Shown: positions 12,230 to 24,201, counted from the first letter of the stretch. The stretch: DNA of 64,000 nucleotides from Myrica gale (GCA_963930655.1 OZ005621.1:20757001-20821000), one strand, 5' to 3'. The notes: a model not told the origin generated them from the letters alone. Translations and numbers: made by a program.

Positions 12230-12960
12230 AAATGATGGGTTTATAGTGGCGTTTTAGGGAAACGTTGCTAAAAAAATTTAAAAATTGTGTTTCGGGTCTT
12301 TAGCGGCTACTGCTAAGTGAGCGCCGCTATAGATCAAGATTTTCACTAGCGGTCGATAAAATCGCTGCTAAAACCTATCCTGACAGACATATAACAGCAG
12401 TCGAGACCACCACTAAAAAAATGATGTTATAGGTATTTTTACATATAACATCATTTTTTGGCCTGTTATAGCACTTTTTTTGTGAGGAGAAACACCAACG
12501 TTTTTTAAACGCTGCTATAAGCGGGAAAACACTAGCGTTTTATACAAACGCTGCTATAAGCGGGGAAACACCAGCATTTTTAAAAACGCCGCTAAAAAAT
12601 AGTTGTTGAAAATAAGGAGAAACTTCAGCGTTTTTAAAAACGCTGCTAAAAAATTGTCGCTATAAGCGAGGAGTTGCCAACGCTTTGTTAAAACGCCGCT
12701 AAAAAAATCTTTGCTATAAGTGGGTAAACGCCGCTAAAAACCCGTTGTTGTAAGTAGGGGAATTACCAGCGGTTTGAAAACATCGCTAATCAACCGCTGT
12801 TAAAAGGTAGAGAATCACCAGCGTTTATGAAAAATGCCGTTGAAGACATTCCCCGGCAGAGAAAAGACAGCGGTCAGAAAATGCCGGTAAAATCTTAGCG
12901 GTGTTTTTTGGGCTTTTACCAGTGGTTTTCTGACCACTGTTGTAGCCCTTTTTTGTAGTG
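12230..12960. mobile_element. CACTA transposon terminal region
   Basis: Reading inward from 12960 the end is CACTACAAAAAAGGGC. The preceding 700 bp hold more than ten variants of AAACGCTGCTA/AACGCCGCTA in both orientations, the subterminal motif array of En/Spm-type elements. The other end was not identified with certainty; ACTATACCAAAAAG near 11711 is a candidate. No transposase recognised. A similar block lies at 33340-33700. Confidence 0.65.
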
Positions 12961-13990
12961 ATTTTTATTATTTCCCAATGAGCAAACATAGGTATCCAAA
13001 AATATTACAACAGATTGAGTTCCTGATGTCACTTCATAAATCCCACACACGATTACCAGAGAATGGAGTTCTAAATTAAACAAAGTTACAAAGGGCAACA
13101 AAAGCACACATACATTGTTGTAGCTTGTAGTTTTCTTGTTATGGATATAAAATCCTACTACTTTTTGTAACTTCTTGTTATTTAGTAAAGTGCAACAGCC
13201 GTTTAGGCATCTCAATGGCTACAGTCTGATTCTTCCATATAGACTAATTTGTGAAATTAAATGCAAAAAACCTTATATGAATCTTGGTTGAGTGGCAGCG
13301 TCCTTAAATTTTTCGTGTTGGCTTCATAACATGTCATTCTTAAAGTGACTAGTTGTCACAAAACACTGCTTGCACTAAACTCTTCTGCCGATTGCATTGA
13401 ATATACCCACTTAATCAAGTGGGATGAGGTAATAAATTACTCAACAATTTGTATTTTCCTTTTGCCAAATTGTTGATTTTTAAACTTCTTTATGTGTAAT
13501 CTTAATATCATCTTATTTTTAGGTTCATAGTGGAAAGGCTTCTCCACCATATTACGTCTCACTTAGTTTTGTAGTTAGTTACTTGTATTTTTACCATTTG
13601 TTTGTGATGATATATGATTGTCCAACTATATGTTGTTGCAGGCTCAAGATTTCAGGTAGCAAGGAATCCAATCCATAAAGATGCAGTTGCATAACATGAA
13701 GATAAAGCTGATAGTTCTTGATCATCGATTGCAGAGCATATTTATTGAACTAGATGTATAGTTTGTATTATTGGTATTTTTTTTGGTAGAGCAAATCTGT
13801 AATATAAATGGTTCTTGTTTTTGTAAGACATTTTTAGTATAAAGTTGTGTTGGAATTCAAGGAGCTCAAAGTAGTCCAATTTTCAACTTTGAATGTTGAT
13901 GTATCTTTCAAATTATGGTGTCACTGTCTAGTTTTTGTTTGTTGTTTATGTGTAAGTGTATATATGTCAGTTGTTCATGGGACATGCTTA
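12961..13990. other. No gene recognised
   Basis: AT-rich sequence between a CACTA end and a hAT element. A possible splice acceptor (TTGCAG near 13641) and T-rich stretches occur, but no reading frame matches a known family. Confidence 0.4.
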
Positions 13991-14169
13991 AGCATCAGCA
14001 GTGGCGTATCTAGGATATAGAATGAGTGGGGTCGAATTCTAAGGGAAAATGACCAAAAAAAAATTTCCACGTAATGTAAAAAGTGTCTTAAAATTACAAT
14101 ATCGCAAATTAAGAACTAAAAACATTAAAAATAATGAAATACACTTATTCATACCAAGAAACAATTTAT

Positions 14170-14440
14170 AACCCGTGTCTGGCAAACAATTTGTCTATAA
14201 CAGTTTTTAAAGACTGGTAGCATGTGTCAGTAACATGTTCGAAACAAAGAAACCTTCAATCACCTATCCACTTTTGTTCACATATCTCAAAACCACTATC
14301 ATTTGCTCATTCACTGAACTATCTCGAGACTCATCAACCATAAGACAAAAAAATTCATCACCAATGTCTTTAATGATAGCAAGTGTGGTCTGTGCTGCAC
14401 AAGTCAATAGATTTACGCAACCCTAGGTTCGAAATAATAT
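14170..14440 (-). pseudogene. DUF4371 hAT transposase fragment
   Basis: The minus strand reads TCAAQTTLAIIKDIGDEFF, then CLMVDESRDSSVNEQMIVV and VIEGFFVSNML. This is the catalytic-core block (GDEFF.L.DESRD....QM) of ZMYM1-like plant hAT proteins. Frames are interrupted and the rest of the protein is missing. Confidence 0.75.
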
Positions 14441-14682
14441 CATCCGAACTCAACAAAGGGCGAGAACTTGAACAACCATTAGACGACTCCATGCTTCGTG
14501 ACATTTTTTTTATCAACAATCTATCCATTATCTAAAAAGAACAAAACAAAACAAAACAAAATGTCCATCAGTATATGGGAAGACAATTCTTAACACACAT
14601 CAATAATTATGGAGTTTGATGCATATTTCTGTAAAAAAGTATTGGTGCACTCAGCTATTTCTCGTTAAAAAATAACCTCAAT

Positions 14683-14957
14683 AATAAATTAGATTAATAA
14701 AACAACAGTATTTCTGTACTTTCCTTTCTAATTGGCAAATGATAAATTAGTGAGGACCTACATAATTTATGTATTAGTGCAGTTAAAGTGATAATGGACC
14801 AGTGAGAAGGACTGCTGAGTAATAAATTAGATTAATAAAAAATAGTATTTTTGTACTTCCTTTCTAATTGGCAAATGATAAATTAGTGAGGACTTACATA
14901 ATTTATGTATTAGTGCAGTTAAAGTGATAATGGACCAGTGAGAGGGACTGTTGAGGT
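14683..14957. repeat. Tandem duplication, unit about 138 bp
   Basis: Copies start at AATAAATTAGATTAATAAA (14683 and 14821) and run through identical stretches such as CTAATTGGCAAATGATAAAT. Small differences indicate some age. Internal to the hAT element at 13999-15299. Confidence 0.85.
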
Positions 14958-15307
14958 GTGGGGACTGCTGAGGTGGGAGGACTGAGGGAGACACAGAGAG
15001 ATCGCAGAGTGAGAGAGAGAGGAGTGAGTAATTTTTTTTTAAAAAAATCAGAGAGTGAAACGGCGTCATTTCACCCTCTGATTTTAAAAAAATTAAACAA
15101 TTAGGCCACATAGACTGGGCCAGTGGGGGTGCCCCCGCTGGCCCAGTCCCGCCCCCACTGGCCTTGGAAGCAGGCCGGAGCGGTTGGGCCAGTGGGGGCG
15201 GGCCTGTTTCTTAAAAAACAAAAAAAAAAACATTTGCAAAGAATTTTTGGAGCCAGTGGGGGCGGCCGCCCCGGCCCACACCCCCTGGATCCGCCCATGA
15301 GCATCAG

Positions 15308-16200
15308 CCAACTAGTTAATCTTCATGTAAATCGCTCATTTTGTTATTGAGATAATGTTTTCCTATAAACTTTTGAGTTTGTTCAAGATTTTGTACTTGT
15401 AAAATATTATACTATGAAGATTTTGTACTTGTAAGAAATATTTTGAAAGTAGTGATTATGCAGGGCCAAAGAAATATTATATTACGAAGATTATGCTTAA
15501 ACATCACCCAACTAGAAATATTTTGGGCATTCGTTCTTCCATCGCGTGGCCTGCCAGCGGGGCCCTTGAAAATCCTGGGCGTCCCTTGGACTGAGATTCA
15601 AGCAAGCTCTCTGGAAATCCAGCAATTTTTACGCGAGTAGACTGACATGCTGGCAGCGCGAGTCGATGCTCTAGAAATTATCAAGGAATTTCCAGTGAGC
15701 TCAGTGAATCTATTGGCCCTGCTAGCTAAAACTGCAATTCTCCCGTGAATCCGAAAATAAATAAAAAATTGAAAGGAGAACGATTACACATATTGGAAAA
15801 TCCCCCAATGTTGTTGCCTTAAAATATTTATTTTCTTTATAAGAAACAAAATTAAAGGAAATCTTCATGCCCACGCGATTCAGTGGCCTTAGTCATATTG
15901 CAGAGCGGAAGGCAAACTATTTCTTCCTCAAGCAGTGGAGGTGATGTCAATCCTGCCTAACATACATGGGCTTTCCAACCTTTTCTAACAAATCAAACTC
16001 ACAATATGATCTCAATGTTCTGATTGGTGATGGGTGAAACAGATGTTCTACAAGCAGGCGAAGAAGACAAATACATTGCAGTGTTGAGAGGCTATCGTTT
16101 GGGGGTTTCCAACGGTGTCAAGAAATTTAAGAAAGTGAGCAGATGGTTTATGGTGTGTCTGGACATTTTGCTCGGTTGTCAGACGCTTTCATTTGATGGT
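15308..16200. other. No gene recognised
   Basis: Mixed-composition sequence with short open frames only (for example 16024-16206) that match no family I know and have no splice context. Confidence 0.4.
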
Positions 16201-17051
16201 TGCTAAAACGGTATTGTCAGCTGTCAGTTTCAGTGCGGGCGGTATGAAAATTTAGCGGCATATTTTTCCCTCGTAAACTTTTAAACGTTTGCGTCCGAAC
16301 TCAATTATTTGCGTTCGAACGTATAATACTCATTTCAAAAACTGGAAATTGCGGACAATATAGCGAAAACGGTTAAAACTTAGAAATCTGAGAGATTTGT
16401 GCATGAGGAGAAGAGGAGACCTGATTTAAGATGTCAATCTTGATGAAAAGGGTGTGAAAAGAGCAACCCATTTGAGATTTCATATTGGATTGCATTTAAG
16501 GTTAGTGGGTTTTATTTTTTATTTTTAATTTTAGGATGATAAGCATGGATTTTAGGATATCAAAGTATGTGTTTTTAGAATTTTTAAGGACTAAATGATC
16601 TCAATTGAGTTTGGAGTTGGTTGTGATGTGTTTATATTGAAATATTTGTCATTTGGGTTGATTTTGGCATGAATTTGTGTTGAAAATGTAACCTGTTCGT
16701 TGAAGAACAGTGTTGTTCGACAATCGCAGTCTGAACAATTTTTTATACCATCTGGAGTCACTTTATGATTCCGGATGCTTTCAAACATAGGTCCGAACTT
16801 TTATTTGTTATGTTCGGATGGTTATGAGTGTCTGGACGTGTTTTGTTGTGATGTTTCTACATTCATTTAGTAGCTTTAGCTTCTGTTTGAATTAAACGGT
16901 GTTCGGTAATGAACTCGGTGTAATTCTTGAATTGTCCTTTACATGGACTGTTTGAGTTTACAATAGGCGCAATGTGCGTAATTGTATTTGATATTGTGAC
17001 AGATGTGTTTACAATAGCCTTGGTCTTCTCAATTATTAGTTTTATGAGGCT

Positions 17052-17080
17052 GATTGGGTGAGGAATCGCTGTTCGGGCTA
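17052..17080. repeat. 29-bp exact copy of chitinase coding sequence
   Basis: These 29 bases, starting GATTGGGTGAGGAATCGCTG, are identical to 20061-20089 inside exon 1 of the minus-strand chitinase, where they encode PNSDSSPN on the opposite strand. Flanking bases differ on both sides. Confidence 0.8.
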
Positions 17081-17877
17081 AAACCATTAATCACTGCCAC
17101 AATCTGATTTAAGAGCAACTCATAACCGAAAAGAAGACTTTCCAAGTGAGCTCCATTCAAATGGTCCACCCATTGAAAGTTGCGATCTTTTTAGTCTTGT
17201 TTCTTTGAAATCGCTCCATGTATTTGTATGCGCGCGGCATATTCTAAATTAGTCATCCTATTTGGTCACTAATTAAAAATTGCCAGAAGTTCATGGAAAT
17301 TGGAAAGAGATTGGGAAACACATTCTTCATCACACTCTATGCATAGGCATTTTTTCAAAGTGATAATTTATATTTCCACAAAATTAGTGATAATTTAAAC
17401 TGATCTCAAATATTGTCAAACCTGTATGTATATGGGCTTTAACAGGGGAAGGATTTATAACGGCAGCTGGGCTATATAAAACTTAAAAAAATAAAATAAA
17501 ATGAAGATATATATCAGAGTAATTGGTGCCATTCATATATAATGCACGACTCCTGTTACAAAAAAAAAATGCAGCTGGAAAGAAAAAGATGCCTAAGGTA
17601 CCGCACCAGGTCAGCCCAAACTGTTACGAAGAGTTTTTGTTGAGATCAACCTATGTAATTAAAATATATATCTAAAAAGATTATCACTATTTGAATTTTC
17701 AAGATAGAACGTATTGCATTTACCTGATACGAAGGGTTTTTTGTAAGTCTCAAGACGTGGGTTCATGCTCCTATATTGATAGAGGCAATATCGACATATT
17801 CTGTGGACTGTGGGAACGGCTGTTGGTTCTTTGAGAGGATATTAATATTGGAGTAATCTCTCCCTACTCACTTCGGC

Positions 17878-17885
17878 TATATATT
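17878..17885 (+). promoter_or_regulatory. TATA box candidate
   Basis: TATATATT lies about 60 bp upstream of the ATG at 17939, followed by a CT-rich leader, a layout usual for plant core promoters. Confidence 0.45.
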
Positions 17886-17938
17886 ATGGACGTCGCCTAC
17901 CTCTCTCTTCTACAAAATTCCCTTTGAAATTCCAAATC

Positions 17939-18391
17939 ATGTCTGATGAAGTTCCCCTCAACGTCCAACAAGGTTCGCCTGAACCAAAAAGTCAGCATGG
18001 TGGATCTGAACCGTGCAGCCCAAACGGTTCACCTGGAAGGACTATCCCACCTCCTGATTTTCCCTTCTCCAAAACATCCCAAAAAACAATCTCCATCATA
18101 CCAGATATGCTGCAATCATCTTCTTCCGGAGGATGGAATTCCTCGTCCTCTAAAGATTTAGAACCTGAAGATATTGACATAGAGAAGCTACTCTGCTCGG
18201 ATGATAAGAAGTCTCCAACAAGGATTACCGAATGGCCTCCTACGCCCACTCAGCCAGCTGCTCCGCCCACTAGTCCGGGAAGTGGGACACCTAAAATGAA
18301 CAAAAGGCAGCATTCACACATTGTTGCGCACAATCTCGTTAAATTCTTTCGTCCACACGGTTACTTTTGCGTGCACACGATCTTTTATTAA
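17939..18391 (+). CDS. Ser/Pro-rich protein of 150 residues, function unknown
   Basis: The frame from ATG 17939 gives MSDEVPLNVQQGSPEPKSQ and continues as a hydrophilic, disordered-looking chain rich in Ser, Pro, Gly and Gln. An acidic segment LEPEDIDIEKLL lies near the middle and a PPTPTQPAAPPTSPGSG tract follows. No domain, signal peptide or membrane segment is visible. A TATA box lies about 60 bp upstream. The last 20 or so codons (from about 18320) enter CACTA subterminal repeats, so the natural C terminus has probably been replaced and the gene truncated or captured by the element. The start is chosen because it follows TATA plus a CT-rich leader. It may be the first exon of a larger gene; I do not recognise it. 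Confidence 0.45.
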   Translation: MSDEVPLNVQQGSPEPKSQHGGSEPCSPNGSPGRTIPPPDFPFSKTSQKTISIIPDMLQSSSSGGWNSSSSKDLEPEDIDIEKLLCSDDKKSPTRITEWPPTPTQPAAPPTSPGSGTPKMNKRQHSHIVAHNLVKFFRPHGYFCVHTIFY

Positions 18392-18917
18392 GCAAATGTG
18401 CACACGATACAACGATACGTTCGAACGTGTTCACCTGAACAAGCGTCCGAGCGTTATACGTTATAGTTCGAATGGATTTTGAGGACGACAAATAAGTATT
18501 TCGTCATAAATGAAACAACGGTGCAGACGTCTTTACTAAGCTTCTAGACGTGATGTATCGACGTGAAAACGATGTTGTATATCCGTGCGCACGGATTGTA
18601 CATGACGAAATCCATTTCGTCACCTTGGACGAACTATTCGCATGAATTGTCCGAACATATGGAGAGTACGTTCCCACAACTCATGCGAACAGACGGATTG
18701 TACCGGGCATGACGATTTTCAATTTTATCGCTGTTGTACACCGTTCGGATGGTACTGAAAACGTTCGAACGGTGTTGAGCGACAGAAAGCCAAAATCGTT
18801 ACCCAAAAGTTTGGCTGACGGGCTTTAGGTGACAATTCGGTTTTGTCACCCAAAACATTAGCTGACGAAATTAGCATTTTGGGTTTTTGTCACTCAAAGT
18901 CTTTTTTTCTCTTAGTG

Positions 18918-19510
18918 TTGGTAGCTAGGCTGTGGTGAACTGTCTAATATTTGTTCGTAATTACTTATATGTCTACATGATGTTTGCCAGTCCTGACCAT
19001 TTTTGGAAGAGCCTCTTGAAATTTCGGTCATCTACGTGTTTAATCTTCTGACGTGCTTAGTTTTTTTTATCATTTATTTTCTAATTGAAAAGCCTCTGCA
19101 ATTGTATAACGAAGTTCTGTATTATTGAATTTCTGTTTAGACCGATGAAGATGTGAAGAACTTTGGGCTCAATTTGCGTTAATCTTTTAAAACGAATGAG
19201 TCCTATACGTGGGTTAATTTATAACGCTTTTTTCAAAATTGCATGCATGTAGATTATAGGGCCTTGGCCCTTGGGTAGTTCGAAGGCTGCAACTTGCAAG
19301 AGTTTACCAACTGTATAATAACGGATCCTTTAATGGGCCAAAAGTAGACAATTTGCATGGTAAAACACGAATGCCGTCAGAGTTGGAACCATGATTAATG
19401 TTTGCTCCTCTGACTCACATATATTGGGTCTTATTACACAAGTACGTAACATAAGATATCTGATACTATTGCCCTTATTGAAGGATAACATAAGCTTCAA
19501 AATCCAATCT
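18918..19510. other. Downstream region of the chitinase; no gene
   Basis: AT-rich sequence between the CACTA end and the minus-strand chitinase stop codon at 19511. It probably includes the chitinase 3' UTR. No other coding sequence seen. Confidence 0.4.
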
Positions 19511-20721
19511 CTATGCTCCCCATGCTTGTGAAGCTGCAACGAAAGCATGAATTACGCATCAGATATCAGAATAGTAGAAACTAGAATAATTGAATTGATA
19601 TACTAACCTGTTTGAGAAAGAGCGAAAGCTTTATCGGCACCCACATGCCATGCAAAGTAACCGAGCAATCCCTCTCCCTTAGCATAAGTAACCTTAGTAG
19701 AGATACTCTGGGTATCATCATAACCAATCCATGTTGTCCCAGCATAGCAGTAGTCTGTGACAATTGTCGAATTGAACACTGCTGTCGCACCATTCTGAGC
19801 TATGAAATCCTGAATCTGGCTATAATCTATGGACCCGTCTGAGGATATAGCTGTGGACCCGTCTGAGGATATAGCTACACCATTCGCAGGTGCAAATATT
19901 CCATTGTTGTCAGCATCTTCTAGAAGCCACGCATAGCCATAGAATGGGAGCCCGAGGACTAGTTTGGTGGCTGGCACACCTGCCTGAATCCATGCTGTGA
20001 TGCCGGTGTCCCCGCTAACTTCACTTGTTGGATTGTAAAGTGCAGCAGGCGGCCCAGTTAGATTGGGTGAGGAATCGCTGTTCGGGCTATAAAAGTCATA
20101 GGCCATTACGTTGACCCAGTCCAAGCTGTTTAAAATGGCCTGAATGGGATAATCCAACGAGTAATAGTCCGACGAGTAAAAGAACGCAGCGGTTAGAAGC
20201 AAGGGGTCGTTGCCGCTGCTCTCAGACTCGCTGGCCATGGCTGCTTGCCATTCATTGAGGAGGGTACCGAGGTTTGTGAACTCCGTTGCCGTGGAGGGGT
20301 ACTCCCAATCGAGGTCAAGGCCGTAGAAGTTGTTAGACCTGGCTAGATTTATGGAGGAATCTATGAATGACTTGCGGCTCCTGGCTTGGCTAGCCATTGA
20401 AGCAAACGTAGATGCATCAGAGCCTCCTCCACCGATAGACAAAAGGGTTATAACGGAAGGGTTCTTTTGCTGCACGGTTTGGGTGAAGCTCGAGAAGTCG
20501 TCCAAATTTGAGGAAGAGATGGTGACTTGGTAGGTGCTGGGATTGAGATCGGCAAAGGCACAAAATAGATGCGTGAAAAGGGTGGAATCTATGCCGGCCA
20601 CTGTTACACCACTGTCGGGAAACCAGTATGCGGCTTGAACTACAGTTTGTCCGGCAGAGAAGCGAAGTTGAAGAAGGAAAAGGAGGGTGGAAAATACATA
20701 AGCAAGGGTTTTCGAAGCCAT
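19511..20721 (-). CDS. Secreted class V chitinase (GH18), intact, two exons
   Basis: Exon 1 is 20721-19608 and exon 2 is 19533-19511, joined by donor CAG/GTTAGT and acceptor TTGCAG; together 1137 bp, 378 residues, ending ASQAWGA. Residues 1-24 form a signal peptide (MASKTLAYVF...SAGQ). GH18 landmarks in order: AAYWFP (30-35), LFTHLFCAFADL (48-59), the beta-3 motif LLSIGGGG (93-100), the catalytic motif GLDLDWEYP with D136, D138 and proton donor E140, [17 protein letters not shown] and TWIGYDD. Family knowledge: plant class V enzymes hydrolyse beta-1,4 bonds in chitin oligomers, some also lipo-chitooligosaccharides, in apoplast or vacuole. There is no obvious vacuolar C-terminal propeptide, so secretion is likely. 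It carries a 24-bp in-frame internal duplication. It is the only GH18 copy here with an intact catalytic motif. Confidence 0.93.
19830..19877. repeat. 24-bp in-frame tandem duplication in the chitinase gene
   Basis: Two adjacent copies of TGGACCCGTCTGAGGATATA plus four bases differ at one position. On the coding strand they encode AISSDGST and AISSDGSI, adding eight residues before the DYSQIQDF helix. Confidence 0.9.
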
Positions 20722-20792
20722 TGAAGGGAAAGACCAAGACAGTGAATTAACAGGTACTGTTCTTGGAGCTTATGATAGAAGAGAGCACACGT

Positions 20793-20802
20793 CTATATAT
20801 AA
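20793..20802 (-). promoter_or_regulatory. TATA box of the chitinase gene
   Basis: On the minus strand TTATATATAG lies about 72-81 bp upstream of the chitinase ATG, an appropriate distance for a plant core promoter. Further upstream (20800-21000) is AT-rich with a transposon-like tract. Confidence 0.6.
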
Positions 20803-21007
20803 CCTTTTCTTTTTTGGAAAATGACATTTTAATCCTAGATCTTTCACCACTTTTATTTTTTAGTCTTTAGATTTCATTTTTTTTATATTTTCGTCCTTTG
20901 ATTTGCATTTTTTGACGAAATAATACTTCTATCAATATTTGTCTATTTCTTTAACGGAAGGAGGCGCCACATCAGCTGAAAGCCATATATTTTCAATGTT
21001 TGACTAA

Positions 21008-21206
21008 GGGTGCGTTTGTGTTCAAAAATTTTATCCCCTCTAAAATTTTAACACAATTAAATATTACAATATAATCTCTCTCTCTCCATCAAATCATTAC
21101 TATTTACTACAAAAAAATATAAAAAATTATCTCTCTCTTCACTTTTTCACTAAACCCAATACCTAAAATTTTAACAACACTAAAATTTTACAAAACAAAC
21201 ACAGCC
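21008..21206. mobile_element. Tourist-like MITE, 199 bp
   Basis: Ends GGGTGCGTTTGTGTT and, read inward from the right, GGCTGTGTTTGTTTT, flanked by TAA on both sides (21005-21007, 21207-21209), as in PIF/Harbinger-derived MITEs. It is about 290 bp upstream of the chitinase ATG. Related copies: 22312, 23823, 45121. Confidence 0.75.
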
Positions 21207-21465
21207 TAAGTCATATCATAAGCTAATTCGACTCTCAATCTCTACACTCTCCCTTCATGAGTAGCACAACAGTAAGAATTGGATAAGGATCTTTTATAAT
21301 TTTTTGCTCTGATTGTACGGTGCAATTCGAAGAGAGATAAATTGAGCTGGTCGGCAAGGTTTTCAGCCATGGAAGCAAAACTTGATTGGAGCAAATTGTC
21401 ATGAGATAAATACAAGAGACAAACTAAAGTCTTCGATATTATAACCAAACTACCATTGGGGATTC

Positions 21466-22170
21466 TTCTTCAAGGACTTCGACATGTATCGACTTTCTAG
21501 TTTTTACCAAACTGCCACCGAAGATTCTTGGTACATGATGTGATATATCATATCATTTGCCAAAGAAAGTCAAATAGTAGCATCACTTTGGTCTCAAGCT
21601 CCTTCCAATCTATCTGCGGCATGTCATCTATACATTGTCTCCCTGTGTTGTGCCTTCACCATCCCTTGTTGCACCAACAAATCTTTCACCCTTTGTTGTC
21701 ACAATCCAGAACTCCTAGTTCCATCGAATTTCACCACAACAATGAAGTATTTATTGTAATTACTAAACCATTCGTTGTTACTGTACATACCAATAGTGAA
21801 TAATAAACGAAAATCAAAGAGAGAGAAGGAGCAAAAAAAATTGAGATAGAGATTTAACGTGATTCAACAATATAATTACGTGCACAGAAGAGAACGATCA
21901 AATATTTATTATCACAAATGTTAGGATTAAGTCATAAAGCATTTATATGAAAATCCTAGATCTAGATATAGACCAATTTACCCTTGCATCCCTACGACCT
22001 ATAATTAGATCTCAAATTCTTGAAGATACTAAAATAATAGTTGCCATCTTCGTGCAACAATCTTGTACAAACATACACTGATTGAAAAGGCTCTTGTTTT
22101 GGGGATGAATATTAAATATTGCTGGGTCGAGTCTCGACGCCAAAGTCGTCGCTTTTGAACTTGTCAAATC
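21466..22170. repeat. Segmental duplication, copy 1
   Basis: It matches 25830-26520 over about 700 bp in the same orientation: CGACATGTATCGACTTTCTA, the CACCGAAGATTCTT block, TGTTGCACCAACA, and TTGAGATAGAGATTTAACGT. The last of these resembles part of an LTR or TRIM element. No intact coding frame in either copy. Confidence 0.75.
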
Positions 22171-22311
22171 ATATGAACAAATTTAAACCTATCCAATTAT
22201 AAAAATAAGCAAGTTGATCATCTGCTTAAAAAAGGAGAAAAAAAAACAAGTTGGTCTTAATTTTCCTATTTAAAAAAGGAAAGAAAAAGAAAAGCAAGTT
22301 CGTCTTCACTT

Positions 22312-22541
22312 AGGTGGTGTTTGTGATGTTAAAATTTTAGTAAAATTGTAGGAGTTGGTAAAAAGGTTGAAGAGAGAGAATGAAAAAGTGAAAAAGTTAG
22401 AGAAAAAGTAAGGAGAGAGAATGAAAAAGTAAGTAAAAAAGTGAAAAAGTAAGAGAAAAAGTAAGGAGAGAGAATGAAAAAGTAAAGATGTTAAAATTTT
22501 AGTAAAATTTTGTTAAAATTGTAGTGTAGACAAACACTATG
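22312..22541. mobile_element. Tourist-like MITE with internal purine repeats
   Basis: Ends GGTGGTGTTTGTG and, read inward, CATAGTGTTTGTC, each next to a long run around GTTAAAATTTTAGTAAAATT. TTA flanks both sides. The centre repeats GAGAGAATGAAAAAGT two to three times. Confidence 0.65.
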
Positions 22542-23822
22542 TTAAGCTTCGATAGCCGCAAAACATTCTATTGAAATTAATGAGCACGTACTTTTTAATC
22601 AATCGAAAGAAAGTTGCTGTTCTTATTCCCCAGTGTAACAAATACATACTATAATTATTCAGCTTCAATGATGGCTGTCATAAGTACCATTGATCATCAT
22701 GAACACGAACGTTCGTCTTTTTATTTAACCTATGTGTGGTGTACTCCGTTGGATTCGGTGCAAAGAGTCGGAAGGGAAGGGAAGGGAAGGGAAGGCTGAG
22801 ATTTTAAATTTTAAATTTGACGTTTACGAAATGAACACCTAGTAATTATTATTATATTTTTTTTGACTTAATTGCACTAGAGGTTACTGTAGTATTCGGA
22901 CTGGGTCCCGAAGTAACGATTTTAATAATTAAGACCTTGAGATCAAGTTTTTTTAAAAAATTAGCATTTCCGTCCATTCCCCGTCAAACCTCTTAACGAT
23001 AATTACTGATTCTGATTAAAAATCTACTTAAGAGACAACAAATAAATGAGACATGTCCCGTTAAAAGAGAAAGAGAGGGAGAGGGAAAGTCCAGAAAGAG
23101 GGGTAGTGGAAGAGAGTTGCTAACAAATTAATAATTTCTTAATTTAAAATTCTCAACACTTTAACAATTTCCTAATTTAAAATTCCTAACAAATTAATAA
23201 TTTCTTAATTTAAAGAGAGAGTTGGTAAATCAAAATTTAAATTTAAATGAAAACAAAATCTTATCTAAAACTTCTCCCTGGCTAGCAATAATCCTTAATT
23301 TACGTTAAAATTTTTAATTTGCATAAAAAGGAAGGAATATTGCCACTACAGCCCTACCGAGTGCAATGCAATTAGTTTTGGAGTGAGGAGTTTGTTCACA
23401 CAGATTTCCAACCTCCTGACCATCTCTTTAAGTGCTCCTTTTCAAACTCCCAAATCAATTGGGCTATTACTATTATGACTATTCAATTGAGTTTGACTGT
23501 TGACATCCACGTTGGTTGATGTCTTGGGTTGAGTCTGTAGCCAACCATTCAAATTTTATAAATATATACAAATAAACATGGATTCATATGCTCACAAAAA
23601 CAAAGACCGATTAATCCGAAGAGTTTAGAGGGGAGTCAACTTTTTTTTAAGTGTGTAGCTGGTTGATAAACAATAGAAAAGTAATGTTGGTAAAAGAATT
23701 TTCCATTCTCATTACAAATAATGGCGTATGGTATTCCTTTATACTCGAAGGAAATGTCTAACAATTAGAGGATATTCCCCTCTTTCACTGTGGTATTGAC
23801 ATGTAGAGAATCATATGATTAC

Positions 23823-24020
23823 GGCTGCGTTTGCATTCATAATATTTTCCAAAATTTTATCTCTCTCCTAATAAAATATTCCAATATAATCTCTCTTTCT
23901 ACCATAAAAAATATAAAAAATTACAAAAAATATAAAAAATTACCTCTCTCTTCACCTTTTCACTAAACCCAATACCAACACATATTCCCATACCAAAAAT
24001 ATTACCACACAAACACAACC
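23823..24020. mobile_element. Tourist-like MITE, 198 bp
   Basis: Ends GGCTGCGTTTGCATT and, read inward, GGTTGTGTTTGTGTG, flanked by TAC on both sides. The interior shares TCTCTCTTCAC and CACTAAACCCAATACC with the element at 21008 and, inverted, with that at 45121. Confidence 0.65.
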
Positions 24021-24201
24021 TACACAAATATTGGTGAGGCGTTAGGCTGCGATGACAAGGGTGGTGTGGTGTTGTCCTCAGTTGCTGCCAGCTGTATGTT
24101 ATCACTGGTCAACGACTATCCAAGCATAAAACTAGAATATAAGATCGTGGTTAAGATTTACGATATTTATGTCATATGGATAGTTATCAATATTTAATAT
24201 T

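Larger units (their letters stand above)
13999..15299 (-). mobile_element. hAT transposon (ZMYM1-like), 1301 bp
   Basis: Left end CAGTGGCGTATCTAGG; right end read inward CATGGGCGGATCCAGG. A perfect 8-bp target duplication AGCATCAG flanks it (13991-13998 and 15300-15307). It contains a minus-strand DUF4371 fragment, a 138-bp tandem duplication and a GC-rich inverted-repeat block near the right end (15100-15290). Confidence 0.88.
16220..18917. mobile_element. CACTA-like element (right end clear, left end not located)
   Basis: Read inward from 18917 the end is CACTAAGAGAAAAAAAGAC. The adjoining 550 bp (18370-18900) are packed with GTTCGAACG/GTCCGAACG and TTCGTCA/TGACGAAAT motifs, typical subterminal repeats. 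The same TGTTCGGA/GTTCGAACG motifs recur at 16300-17080, suggesting the other subterminal region lies there, but a CACTA terminus was not found. The element would enclose the ORF at 17939 and the 29-bp chitinase-identical stretch at 17052. Confidence 0.5.
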
